NCBI GenBank assembly: GCA_025457725.1
Contig: JALOTU010000123.1
Location: 1-6,837 of the forward strand
Source: Verrucomicrobiota bacterium
Lineage (GTDB): Bacteria > Verrucomicrobiota > Verrucomicrobiia > Limisphaerales > DSYF01
Direction: 5' to 3'
DNA length: 6,837 nucleotides
A model generated the notes under the pieces. That model saw only the letters and a list, made by a program, of their open reading frames with translations, made no database searches and was not told the DNA's origin. Each line of letters starts with the position of its first letter. The stretch's first letter is position 1. Shown one piece after another: positions 1-5,912 of the stretch. The position numbers and the translations under genes were made by a program.

Positions 1-350
1 ATCCAGTAGGACGAATCCCCGGTCCGGGTCAGCACCCGCTTCACCGAGATTTCCGCGTACTGGGACCACTGCCCCGCCGCCTTGCCCAGGCTGTTGTCGA
101 ACAGCAGTTCGACCGAGGCGCGCGAGGCCGGCTTGCGTCCGGCGGAGCCGTTGAAGATCACGTCCTGCATGGAGGCGCCGCGCAGTTCCCGCGCCTTGGA
201 TTCGCCCAGCACCCAGCGCACCGCGTCGATGACGTTGGACTTGCCGCAGCCGTTGGGACCGACGATGCCGGTCAGTTGGGAGGTGGCGGGGATGGTCACC
301 GGGTCCACGAAGGACTTGAAGCCGGCGATATGGATGTGCTTGAGGCGCAA
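1..350 (-). CDS. smc: Chromosome segregation ATPase SMC (N-terminal part, truncated by window edge)
   Basis: This is the first 116 codons of SMC, the cytoplasmic ATPase that compacts and separates chromosomes as a dimer with ScpA and ScpB. The N-terminus reads MRLKHIHIAGFKSF, followed by a Walker A motif GPNGCGKSN at residues 31-39, then the conserved VIDAVRWVLGES segment (40-51) and LRGASMQDVIFNGS (56-69), all diagnostic of the SMC ATPase head. Residues 100-115 fit the region leading to the SMC 'YxING' motif. The start is a TTG at 350-348: there is no ATG or GTG between it and an in-frame TAA upstream, and the protein begins at the normal place for the family. No clear Shine-Dalgarno is seen before it. 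The gene is divergent from queF. The coiled coils, hinge and Walker B lie outside the window. Confidence 0.95.
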   Translation of the reverse strand, partial: MRLKHIHIAGFKSFVDPVTIPATSQLTGIVGPNGCGKSNVIDAVRWVLGESKARELRGASMQDVIFNGSAGRKPASRASVELLFDNSLGKAAGQWSQYAEISVKRVLTRTGDSSYW

Positions 351-376
351 GGGGGAAAAGGCGTGGATGGACGGGG

Positions 377-396
377 TTTATAATGCGTCGCGCATT
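377..396. promoter_or_regulatory. Divergent smc/queF promoter region with TATAAT box and small inverted repeat
   Basis: The 67-bp gap between smc and queF has a perfect -10 hexamer TATAAT at 379-384 on the plus strand, which would start queF transcription near 390. The same bases read on the minus strand give TATAAA (382-377), a possible -10 for smc. Neither has a convincing -35. Directly overlapping the end of the plus -10 is a perfect inverted repeat AATGCG-TCG-CGCATT (382-396), which could be an operator or chance. Assignment is by motif only. Confidence 0.45.
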
Positions 397-417
397 CTAA
401 CTTTGAAGCCTCGCTCC

Positions 418-837
418 ATGCCCAGCCAGCCCGCCAAATCCCTGGAAACCTTCGACAACCCGCAACCTGGCCGGGATTACCACATCCACATCGAGATTCC
501 CGAGTTCACCTGCCTGTGCCCGAAGACCGGCCAGCCGGACTTCGCCACCCTGTTCCTGGACTACATCCCGGACCGGCGCTGTGTGGAACTGAAGAGCCTG
601 AAGCTGTACATCTGGTCGTTCCGGGAAGAGGGGCATTTCCACGAGGATGTCACCAACCGCATCCTTGACGACCTGGTCCGCGCCACCGAGCCGCGCTTCA
701 TGCGCCTGACCGCCAAGTTCTACGTGCGTGGCGGCATCTTCACCAACGTGGTGGCCGAGCAGCGCAAGGCGGGTTGGGAACCGGCGCCGCGCGTCGAACT
801 GAGCGCTTTCCCGGCGAATTCCAACACGCGTGGATGA
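418..837 (+). CDS. queF: NADPH-dependent 7-cyano-7-deazaguanine reductase QueF (short type)
   Basis: QueF reduces the nitrile of preQ0 to the amine preQ1 in the cytoplasm, using two NADPH, in the synthesis of the tRNA wobble base queuosine. The protein is 139 aa, the size of the unimodular YkvM-type enzyme rather than the longer E. coli type. The catalytic loop CPKTGQPDFAT starts with the nucleophile Cys34 and carries the proton donor Asp41. The QueF signature ELKSLKLY is at 57-64, and Glu76 in GHFHE matches the preQ0-binding Glu of the Bacillus enzyme (same 42-residue distance from the Cys). The ATG at 418 is chosen because the frame upstream (from 82) overlaps smc on the other strand and does not look like protein. 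It has only a weak ribosome site. It is followed by 115 bp without a gene. Confidence 0.95.
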   Translation: MPSQPAKSLETFDNPQPGRDYHIHIEIPEFTCLCPKTGQPDFATLFLDYIPDRRCVELKSLKLYIWSFREEGHFHEDVTNRILDDLVRATEPRFMRLTAKFYVRGGIFTNVVAEQRKAGWEPAPRVELSAFPANSNTRG

Positions 838-901
838 TGGCGACGAAGGCAGCGGTGGCGTAAATAGTTAATGTGAGCAACAACCCCATCAGTAGTATTC
901 A

Positions 902-913
902 GGCAATTTTGCC
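902..913. repeat. Short palindrome in the queF-hydrolase gap
   Basis: GGCAA-TT-TTGCC is a perfect 5-bp inverted repeat in the 115-bp gap. It has no T tract after it, so it is not a good terminator for queF. It could be an operator for the following operon or chance. No convincing -35/-10 pair was found in 838-952. Confidence 0.25.
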
Positions 914-952
914 GACACCCCTATTACCCCCCCTGAGACCCCGGAGAACCAG

Positions 953-2272
953 ATGAAGTATCCCCGACTGAACGGCTTGGCCTCCCTGCTGGCCGGGCTG
1001 TTGCTCGCGACGCAAGGCGCATGGGCTTCAGCCTCCGAGCCTTATGAATTCCCGGCCACCGACAGCTATGTCGCCACCGTGCTGGGCACGCCGAACAAAT
1101 TGAAGGCCGAGCTGCCGGAGAAGATTCCGGTCAAGGTGAAGAGCCTCGACAACCTCCGGCCCATGCCGGATGTGTTCTGGTACAACGACAGCCTGAAATA
1201 TTCCGTGGCCCTGCAGAAGAAAGCCGCCCCGCTGGTGTTCAGCATCGGCGGCACGGGTTCCGCGTACAACAACCGGAACATGGTCGCGCTGCAGAAAGCC
1301 CTCTATCACGCGGGCTTCCACGTCATCAACCTGTCTTCCCCCACCCACCTGAATTTCCTGTTGTCCGCCTCCAGCAGCAACATGCCTGGATACGCGCCGG
1401 AAGACGCCAAGGACATCTACCGCGTCATGCAGCAGGCCTATGCGGCGGTGAAGGACGACATCCAGGTCACCGGCATGCATGTCATCGGCTACAGCCTGGG
1501 GGGTCTGCATGCCGCCTTCGTGGGTGATCTCGACCGCAAGGAAAAGAAGCTCAACCTGCAAAAGGTGTACATGATCAACCCGCCGGTGGACCTGTACAGC
1601 TCGGCGCAAATCCTCGACAAGTTGACCGCCGACAGCATGCCGCGCAGCCCCGAGGGCCATCCCCTCATGGGCGATTTCCTCGATGCCGTCATCGGCGCCG
1701 TGGCCGAGAACTACGATCCCGCGGCGGGCATGCGCTTCGACCAGGACACCCTGTACGCCACCTACCGCGACGGAGATATCGGCGACAAGCGTAAATACCG
1801 GCACACGGCCGGCGGCCTGATCGGCTTCTCCTTCCGGCTGACTTCCGGCAGCATGGTGTTCGCCTCCGACGTCATGAACAAGGCGGGATACATCGTGCCC
1901 AAGGAAAAGGAATTCACCGCCCGTGAACCCCTCTCCTATTACGCCCGTGCCGCCCATGTCATCAACTTCAAGGAGTATGTGGACGAACTGCTGATCCCCA
2001 CGCTACAAACCCGTCATCCGGGCAAGAGCGCCGAGCAGATCATCCAGGAATCCAGCCTGCGGCAAATCGAGGGTTTCCTCTCCTCCGACACGAACGTGCG
2101 CGTGGCCACCAACAGCAATGACCTGATCCTGGCGCCGGGCGAGCTGGACTACCTGAAAAGCACCCTGGGCAACCGCGTCAAGGTCTACCCGGCCGGCGGC
2201 CACATGGGCAACATCCTCCACAAGACGAACGTGGCCGACATGGTGGCGTTCCTGAAAGGCGGGCAACAGTAA
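953..2272 (+). CDS. Exported alpha/beta-hydrolase-fold protein (putative periplasmic serine esterase/lipase) next to mlaA
   Basis: This 439-aa protein has a typical Sec signal peptide: basic start (K2, R5), hydrophobic core LASLLAGLLLA (9-19) and likely cleavage after AWA25 or ASA27, so it should act in the periplasm or at the outer membrane. The nucleophile elbow GYSLG puts the catalytic Ser at 181, after a strand MHVI. A late NSNDLIL gives Asp390 and GGHMGN gives His417, completing a Ser-Asp-His triad in the right order. An early FSIGGTGSAYNN (around residues 96-107) may form the oxyanion hole. GGAG at 943-946, six bases before the ATG, fixes the start. Its stop overlaps the mlaA start, so the two are translated together, and this suggests a role in outer-membrane phospholipid or fatty-acyl turnover. 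The substrate is unknown; this is inference from context. Hydrolase fold is well supported, lipid activity is not. Confidence 0.8.
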   Translation: MKYPRLNGLASLLAGLLLATQGAWASASEPYEFPATDSYVATVLGTPNKLKAELPEKIPVKVKSLDNLRPMPDVFWYNDSLKYSVALQKKAAPLVFSIGGTGSAYNNRNMVALQKALYHAGFHVINLSSPTHLNFLLSASSSNMPGYAPEDAKDIYRVMQQAYAAVKDDIQVTGMHVIGYSLGGLHAAFVGDLDRKEKKLNLQKVYMINPPVDLYSSAQILDKLTADSMPRSPEGHPLMGDFLDAVIGAVAENYDPAAGMRFDQDTLYATYRDGDIGDKRKYRHTAGGLIGFSFRLTSGSMVFASDVMNKAGYIVPKEKEFTAREPLSYYARAAHVINFKEYVDELLIPTLQTRHPGKSAEQIIQESSLRQIEGFLSSDTNVRVATNSNDLILAPGELDYLKSTLGNRVKVYPAGGHMGNILHKTNVADMVAFLKGGQQ

Positions 2273-3060
2273 TGAAGACTTCCTCCCTGTCCCCTCTGAA
2301 CTCCGCCCTGCTCGTGGTACTCATGGCCGGCCTCGCCGGATGCGCCAGCACCAGCGGCACCACCGCCACTTCCGAAGTCAAGCTCAGCACGCCGAAACGG
2401 GTGTTCCCGGAACTGCAAGGGCCCATTACCGACAAGAAAGCCATCCTCGCGGTGAATGACCCGCTCGAGTCGTTCAACCGCACCATGTACAACTTCAACA
2501 CCAATTTCGACCGCTATGTGTTTTTGCCGGTTTTGAGCGGCTATCAGTTCGTCATGCCGGACATCGCCCAGGAAGGTGTCAGCAACTTCTTCGACAACCT
2601 GGGCGAGCTGCGCAACTTCTATAACAACCTGCTACAGGGTGAACTCACCGACACCGCAGTCACCGTCGGACGCTTCGCCGTCAACACCACCGTCGGCATC
2701 CTCGGCCTGTGGGATCCCGCCAGCCACATCGGCATGACCGAGCGCCGCGAGGACTTCGGCCAGACCCTGGGCAAATGGGGTGTCGGCCGCGGCGCCTACC
2801 TCGTCCTGCCCATCTTCGGACCTTCCTCGGTGCGCGACACCGCCGGTCTGGCCACCGACAATGTCATCAAGCAGGAAGTGGACATGCTGGGCATCTACGA
2901 CAACTGCTGGGATACTGGCTGCACCGCCTACACCGCCCTGGAGGCGGTGGATGAGCGCCGCAGCGTCGGCTTCCGCTACTACGAAACCGGCACCCCGTTC
3001 GAATACGAACTCGTGCGCTACGCGAACACCCGCATGCGGGAAATCCTGGTCAGCAAGTAA
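2272..3060 (+). CDS. mlaA: MlaA (VacJ) outer-membrane lipoprotein of phospholipid transport
   Basis: MlaA takes misplaced phospholipids out of the outer leaflet of the outer membrane and passes them to periplasmic MlaC and the inner-membrane MlaFEDB transporter, keeping the membrane asymmetric. The 262-aa protein starts with a lipoprotein signal ending in the lipobox LAGC; Cys24 is the lipidated residue. Residue +2 is Ala, not Asp, consistent with sorting to the outer membrane. Family motifs are NDPLESFNR at 62-70, LGLWDPASHIG and EDFGQTLGKWGVGRG at 160-174 followed by YLVLPIFGPSSVRD. Length agrees with other MlaA proteins (about 250 aa). It overlaps the hydrolase stop by one base (TAATG), which implies translational coupling. 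An intrinsic terminator follows the stop codon. The other mla genes are not in the window, which is common because mlaA is often unlinked. Confidence 0.95.
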   Translation: MKTSSLSPLNSALLVVLMAGLAGCASTSGTTATSEVKLSTPKRVFPELQGPITDKKAILAVNDPLESFNRTMYNFNTNFDRYVFLPVLSGYQFVMPDIAQEGVSNFFDNLGELRNFYNNLLQGELTDTAVTVGRFAVNTTVGILGLWDPASHIGMTERREDFGQTLGKWGVGRGAYLVLPIFGPSSVRDTAGLATDNVIKQEVDMLGIYDNCWDTGCTAYTALEAVDERRSVGFRYYETGTPFEYELVRYANTRMREILVSK

Positions 3061-3061
3061 G

Positions 3062-3340
3062 CTACGGGCCGCGACCCAGCCTGCAGGGGGCCAAGGGGTT
3101 GAGAGCGATCTCAGCCCCTTTTTCGTTGGGCGCTTCCATCCATCGGCACGCGGTTCGTGGCGCCCCGGTCGCCTTGCCGCCCGCGAAAACGCCGATCCGC
3201 TGACCTTGCGGCTGGATGCCCAGCGAGCCCCCGTTGGCGAAGCGTCGCGCCTTGATCAGCGGGCAACTCGTAAGCACGATGCCGACAGCGGAGCAGGGCG
3301 AAGCCCACAGCAGACCCATGATTCCACGCCATTGCTTCAT
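3062..3340 (-). CDS. Hypothetical small protein with lipoprotein-like N-terminus, first ORF of a putative downstream cassette
   Basis: I do not recognise a family. From the ATG at 3340 the frame gives 92 aa. The first 26 residues look like a lipoprotein signal: basic residues at 2 and 5, a hydrophobic stretch, then VLTSC with the possible lipidated Cys26. The mature part includes RRFANGGSLGIQPQGQRIG and VFAGGKATGAP. Codon third positions are mostly G or C, as in real genes here. The ATG lies seven bases after the right core of the attC-like site, the usual spacing for a gene-cassette ORF. The last 20 or so codons run through the mlaA terminator hairpin and end 3 bases from the mlaA stop, so the native C-terminus may have been lost and replaced by flanking sequence. 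No attC was found after it. Alternatives are a truncated gene or a non-coding frame. Confidence 0.45.
   Translation of the reverse strand: MKQWRGIMGLLWASPCSAVGIVLTSCPLIKARRFANGGSLGIQPQGQRIGVFAGGKATGAPRTACRWMEAPNEKGAEIALNPLAPCRLGRGP
3093..3123 (+). terminator. Rho-independent terminator of the hydrolase-mlaA operon
   Basis: A 12-bp stem (3093-3104 with 3109-3120, one G-U pair) closes on the tetraloop GCGA and is followed by a T run (five Ts, 3119-3123). It begins 33 bases past the mlaA stop. On the minus strand the hairpin has no T run after it, so it should act only on plus-strand transcripts. Confidence 0.88.
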
Positions 3341-3346
3341 GAAGAC

Positions 3347-3444
3347 GCACAACTTTGAGGTAACCGGCCTCGGGAGCGGCGAAGTCGCGGAGGGAACCCG
3401 CAAGCGCAGCTTGCGAGCGGTCCGTGTTGACCGATGGGTTGGGC
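3347..3444 (-). other. attC-like integron recombination site of the brnTA cassette
   Basis: Reading on the minus strand, the 98-bp element starts with GCCCAAC (fits the R'' core RYYYAAC), a 5-base spacer, then GGTCAACACGG; it ends with CCGGTTACC, a 5-base spacer and GTTGTGC (R' core). The two halves pair: GGTCAACACGG against GGTAACCGG with extra bulged bases, as in the extrahelical bases of true attC sites. A perfect 7-bp hairpin (CGCAAGC/GCTTGCG) lies inside. The R' core departs from GTTRRRY by a T at its fifth base. It begins 7 bases after the antitoxin stop, the normal attC position in a cassette. Called from architecture only. Confidence 0.65.
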
Positions 3445-3451
3445 GTCTGGA

Positions 3452-3781
3452 TTAGCCGTCTGATGTAGCGCGGCGCTTTGCGGCGGGCTTGCGGGTTGGA
3501 CTCGTGACGGAACCCGGCCGCTCCGTAAGGCGACCAGTAACGTACTTATGCAACACGCTAGCAATTAGCGTTTGGTACGGTAGCCCTTCTTCTAGGGCCT
3601 TAACCTGAATATCGTTGAGATCGCCCGAAGACAGCCGGATATTGACGCGGCGATCCTTGATTGCGGTGGCACGCGCGGCAGCCTTGAACTTGGCAAGTTC
3701 GGCTTTCGTTGCGACGGACTTCAGCTGGCCTTTCTCGAAGGCGCTTAGCACTTCGAGTTCGTATTCATCAATTTTCGGCAT
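3452..3781 (-). CDS. Ribbon-helix-helix (CopG/BrnA-like) antitoxin
   Basis: This 109-aa protein is the likely antitoxin of the toxin encoded just upstream. The N-terminal half (1-42) is helical and charged and probably contacts the toxin. The segment DRRVNIRLSSGDLNDIQ at 43-59 is the DNA-binding strand and first helix of a ribbon-helix-helix fold; EEGLPYQTLIASVLHKYVTGRL at 64-85 forms its second helix. Such antitoxins dimerise, bind their own promoter and repress it together with the toxin. Residues 86-109 form an unusual basic tail rich in K, R, P, T and S that family members often lack. The ATG at 3781 is preferred because AGGG lies eight bases before it; a GTG at 3790 in the same frame would add three residues. 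It overlaps the toxin end by 14 bases. Confidence 0.85.
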   Translation of the reverse strand: MPKIDEYELEVLSAFEKGQLKSVATKAELAKFKAAARATAIKDRRVNIRLSSGDLNDIQVKALEEGLPYQTLIASVLHKYVTGRLTERPGSVTSPTRKPAAKRRATSDG

Positions 3782-4061
3782 CTGGTTCACCCTGATTCAG
3801 ATAGTCCCGAGTAGCCTTGCGGCTTGGGATCACGGTCTTGAGGAAGAAGAAATCGTCCTCCTCGACGAACGGCACCAAGTAGGCGTAGTTGTCGCACGAG
3901 ACGACAAGAACGCGCTGCCTTGGAAATTTCGACTGGTTCGGGTGGGCCAGGATGTCCAGCAGCCCGCCTGCCTCGATTGCGACCACGATGCTCTCAAACG
4001 AAATGCCACGCTCAGTCGTGAGCGTTTCATTCTTCTCGGCGTTCCAGCGAAATGGCTTCAT
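3768..4061 (-). CDS. BrnT-family (DUF497-like) ribonuclease toxin
   Basis: This 97-aa protein resembles the BrnT group, small RelE-fold ribonucleases that stop growth by cutting RNA until bound by their antitoxin. Family signs are the opening FRWNAEKN (4-11), ERGISFE (17-23), HPNQSKFPRQRVLVV (40-54), the strand YAYLVPFVEE (59-68) and the closing KTVIPSRKATRDYL (75-88), whose Arg81, Lys82 and Arg85 are the likely catalytic basic residues together with His40 and Arg50 (inferred from the fold type). The toxin gene comes first and the antitoxin second, the order usual for brnT-brnA. The start ATG has no good ribosome site. Upstream a weak TTGAGC box is visible, but no clear -10. The whole pair sits in a putative integron cassette and likely stabilises the array. 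Confidence 0.82.
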   Translation of the reverse strand: MKPFRWNAEKNETLTTERGISFESIVVAIEAGGLLDILAHPNQSKFPRQRVLVVSCDNYAYLVPFVEEDDFFFLKTVIPSRKATRDYLNQGEPDAEN

Positions 4062-4114
4062 GGAGCCATCTTACGCATATGTGTGCCTATTGTCCCCACT
4101 TGCTCAAGACGCCT

Positions 4115-4117
4115 AAC
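4115..4117. repeat. Target-site duplication AAC, left copy (also part of GTTAGGC core)
   Basis: AAC borders the left terminal repeat of the IS and is matched by AAC at 5910-5912 on the right. Three bases could match by chance, but joining the flanks at this triplet restores a canonical attC core. Confidence 0.5.
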
Positions 4118-4135
4118 GACGCTGTAGAAAAACCC
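4118..4135 (+). repeat. IS left terminal inverted repeat
   Basis: GACGCTGTAGAAAAACCC, identical over all 18 bases to the reverse complement of 5892-5909. The next 164 bases up to the transposase stop hold no gene; they contain a C run and weak hairpins without a following T tract. Confidence 0.9.
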
Positions 4136-4299
4136 GTTTCTGTTCCCCCCTCGCGTTCCTGGCGGTCATTTTTTCAAAGCCGCCCCGGCTCGGGGTTGAA
4201 ACGGTTGGATTCACGCTGTTCAAGTGTTCTCCCCTCCTGATTCGTCTTGAGAGCGCTCTTGGCCCTGTCCTTCGCGGTCTCGGGCCTGTTCCCGGCCCC

Positions 4300-5820
4300 T
4301 CACCCCGCATAGCCATGATGCGCCAGCTTCTCGATGTTGTGCACTAGGCAGTACAGCTTCCACTGCCCATCCACCTTCGTCTGGCCCCGTAGCGTAAACC
4401 GATCCAGCCGCTTGTTGCCACGGGTGTTGCCGAACACCGGTTCCACCGTCTGGAACCGCCAGGTGATCATGGCCCGCCCCCGGTCGCTGTCGATGCGCCG
4501 CTTCATCACCTCCAGCGGGTCATGGTCCGGGTCGGCCTTGCCCCGGAAGAAGGTGACCTGGCGGGTGGGGGTCTTGTCGGGATGCCGCAGACAGTGGGTT
4601 CTGAGTTCACAGGCCAGACAGTCCCGCTTCGCGCCCTGGAATTTGATGCCCACGTGATCACCGTGATGGCAGTTGGCGCCGTTGCGGTACAGGGTGTGGC
4701 CCGCCGGGCAGACACAGCTTTGCCGGTCCGGGGCCAGGGTGAAGTCCTTGGGGGTGTACAGCGTGGCCTTCTTCGCGTGGGGGCCTTTGTCGTACAGCGG
4801 GTCGGGCTTGGCCTTGTGCGCTTCCTGGCCGGCATAGCGTTCATCCCGCTTGCGGTAGCCGGTGTCTGGCAGCCAGGCGTCGATGCCGGCTTCTTGTAAG
4901 GCCTGGAGGTTGGCCTTGCTGTGGTAGCCGGCATCCGCGGTGATGGCGGTCTCCGGCGTGCGTTGGGCCTTCGTGGCTTCCAGCACGGGGAGGAGGAGTT
5001 CCTGTTCGCTGCCGGTGCCGTGGGCCTGGGCGTCCAGGACGATCTGGTGTTTCGCGTCCACGGTGGCGACACCGGTGTAGCCCTGGATCACCCCCTTGCC
5101 CGTGGCCATCTTGGCGGAGTCGTTGTCGGTGCGGTTGGACAGGCGCACAGAGCCTTTCGACCCCTTGCGGTCCTGGGGGTGGGCGTCGAGCCAGTCGCGC
5201 AGTTGTTGGGCTTCCCGTTGCAGCCGTTCGAGCTTGCGGGCCTGGCGTTGGGCGTCGGGTTCGGGAGGAAGCGCATCCACTTCCCGGTGTTGGGCCAGGA
5301 TCTTCGTCGCCGCCTTCTCCATCTTCTCCAATTGGCGGCGGTAGTCGGCGCGGGTGCCGCTCCGGGCCTTGCTGGCGTTGGACGGCAGCTTGACGCCGTC
5401 GATGGCGAACATCTCGCGGCCGATGAGGCCTTGCCGGTCGCACACCAGCAGGACCTGGGCAAACAGTTTGGCGGCGAGGTCGCCCAGGTCGGCAACGAAG
5501 GCGGCCAGGGTGGTGAAGTTGGGCTGGCTGTCCCCCGAAACCGCGATGAAGACAACGTTCTCGCGGCAGGCGGCTTCGATCTTGCGGCTGGAGACGATGC
5601 CCCGGCTGTAGGCGAGGAGGATGAGCTTGAGGAGGACGGCGGGGTCGTAGGCGGGGGCGCCTTCGTGGTCGTTCTTGTAGCGGGTGTGGAAGGCGGTGAG
5701 GTCGAGCTCGTGGTCAATGAGCTGACATAGGGCGTGTTCGAAACTGCCGGGCTGGACCTGTTTGTCGAAGTCCACCGGTAGGAGCTTCAGGCCCCGGTGG
5801 ATGGGTTTGAAGCGGGGCAT
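4300..5820 (-). CDS. tnp: IS1182-family-like DDE transposase
   Basis: This 506-aa enzyme cuts and joins the ends of the surrounding IS. The N-terminal part (about 1-125) includes PAVLLKLILLAYSRGI and SSRKIEAACRENVVF, the helical DNA-binding domain of this family. The catalytic triad is Asp141 in FAIDGVKLPSNASK, Asp296 in ADAGYHSKAN and Glu460 in TVEPVFGNTRGNKRLDRF. A charged, helical segment at about 161-212 is a likely coiled coil. A Cys cluster (C369, C371, C384, C401, C404, C410, with CLAC then C410) before the last catalytic residue looks like the zinc-binding insert seen in IS1182 relatives. A strong GGGAGGT lies a few bases before the ATG at 5820. No frameshift or stop breaks the frame, so the protein should be functional. 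Long open frames on the opposite strand are shadows caused by high GC. Confidence 0.93.
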   Translation of the reverse strand: MPRFKPIHRGLKLLPVDFDKQVQPGSFEHALCQLIDHELDLTAFHTRYKNDHEGAPAYDPAVLLKLILLAYSRGIVSSRKIEAACRENVVFIAVSGDSQPNFTTLAAFVADLGDLAAKLFAQVLLVCDRQGLIGREMFAIDGVKLPSNASKARSGTRADYRRQLEKMEKAATKILAQHREVDALPPEPDAQRQARKLERLQREAQQLRDWLDAHPQDRKGSKGSVRLSNRTDNDSAKMATGKGVIQGYTGVATVDAKHQIVLDAQAHGTGSEQELLLPVLEATKAQRTPETAITADAGYHSKANLQALQEAGIDAWLPDTGYRKRDERYAGQEAHKAKPDPLYDKGPHAKKATLYTPKDFTLAPDRQSCVCPAGHTLYRNGANCHHGDHVGIKFQGAKRDCLACELRTHCLRHPDKTPTRQVTFFRGKADPDHDPLEVMKRRIDSDRGRAMITWRFQTVEPVFGNTRGNKRLDRFTLRGQTKVDGQWKLYCLVHNIEKLAHHGYAG

Positions 5821-5871
5821 TCGCGACCTCCCGGTGCGCCATTCCGTTCGACGGATTATGACAAGTCGAAT

Positions 5872-5894
5872 GGGGGGGGCGGGGATTTTTGGGG
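5872..5894 (+). other. G-tract with G-quadruplex potential inside the IS right end
   Basis: Runs of 8, 4 and 4 Gs are separated by C and ATTTTT, which is enough for a four-tract G-quadruplex. It lies between the right terminal repeat and the transposase start, where the transposase promoter should be. No clear -35/-10 pair for the transposase was found. A flanking inverted pair CCATTC (5839-5844) and GAATGG (5868-5873) is also present. Confidence 0.4.
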
Positions 5895-5909
5895 TTTTTC
5901 TACAGCGTC
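5892..5909 (-). repeat. IS right terminal inverted repeat
   Basis: Reverse complement matches 4118-4135 perfectly over 18 bases. It lies just beyond the G-rich stretch and upstream of the transposase start. Confidence 0.9.
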
Positions 5910-5912
5910 AAC
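5910..5912. repeat. Target-site duplication AAC, right copy
   Basis: Matches the AAC at 4115-4117 on the other side of the IS. On the minus strand it reads GTT, the crossover triplet of an attC core. Confidence 0.5.

Larger units (their letters stand above)
3353..4116 (-). mobile_element. Putative 764-bp integron gene cassette carrying a brnT/brnA-type toxin-antitoxin pair
   Basis: The left boundary on the minus strand is GTTAGGC (4117-4111), a perfect GTTRRRY core, 50 bases before the toxin ATG. The right boundary is the attC-like site ending in GTTGTGC. Between them are only two overlapping genes and short ends, the compact plan of a gene cassette. No integrase gene is seen in the window, so this would be an array lying away from its integrase or one that has lost it. 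Toxin-antitoxin cassettes with their own promoters are well known in large chromosomal integrons. Confidence 0.6.
4118..5909 (-). mobile_element. Complete IS1182-family-like insertion sequence (1792 bp)
   Basis: The element has perfect 18-bp terminal inverted repeats and one full-length DDE transposase transcribed on the minus strand. Size is typical for IS1182-type elements. It is flanked by AAC on both sides. A G-rich stretch lies inside the right end (5872-5894). Because the ends are intact and the transposase keeps its catalytic residues, it may still be active. Family placement rests on the transposase architecture, not on a database match. Confidence 0.88.

Noticed and set aside
82..417. 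N-terminal extension of queF from an upstream ATG
   Set aside because: It overlaps smc on the other strand, contains no family sequence, and would pass through the promoter; the ATG at 418 gives the normal QueF length.
385..417. preQ1 riboswitch upstream of queF
   Set aside because: The expected leader would be under 30 bases and shows no preQ1-I hairpin with an A-rich tail.
1028..1957. 309-aa open frame on the minus strand opposite the hydrolase gene
   Set aside because: It is rich in Gly, Val, His and Arg with no recognisable motif, and lies fully inside a well-supported gene; it is a high-GC shadow frame.
3061..3130. Another attC at the end of the lipoprotein-like ORF
   Set aside because: The only fold there is the mlaA terminator hairpin; no RYYYAAC/GTTRRRY core pair was found.
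3782..3790. GTG start for the ribbon-helix-helix antitoxin
   Set aside because: The ATG at 3781 has AGGG eight bases upstream; the GTG itself overlaps that ribosome site.
4136..4299. Terminator for the transposase in the IS left end
   Set aside because: Only short GC stems (such as AGCCG-GGG-CGGCT on minus) without a following T run were found.
4921..5730. 269-aa open frame on the plus strand opposite the transposase
   Set aside because: Low-complexity Gly/Val/Leu/Ala composition mirrors the transposase codons; the minus-strand frame has clear DDE motifs.
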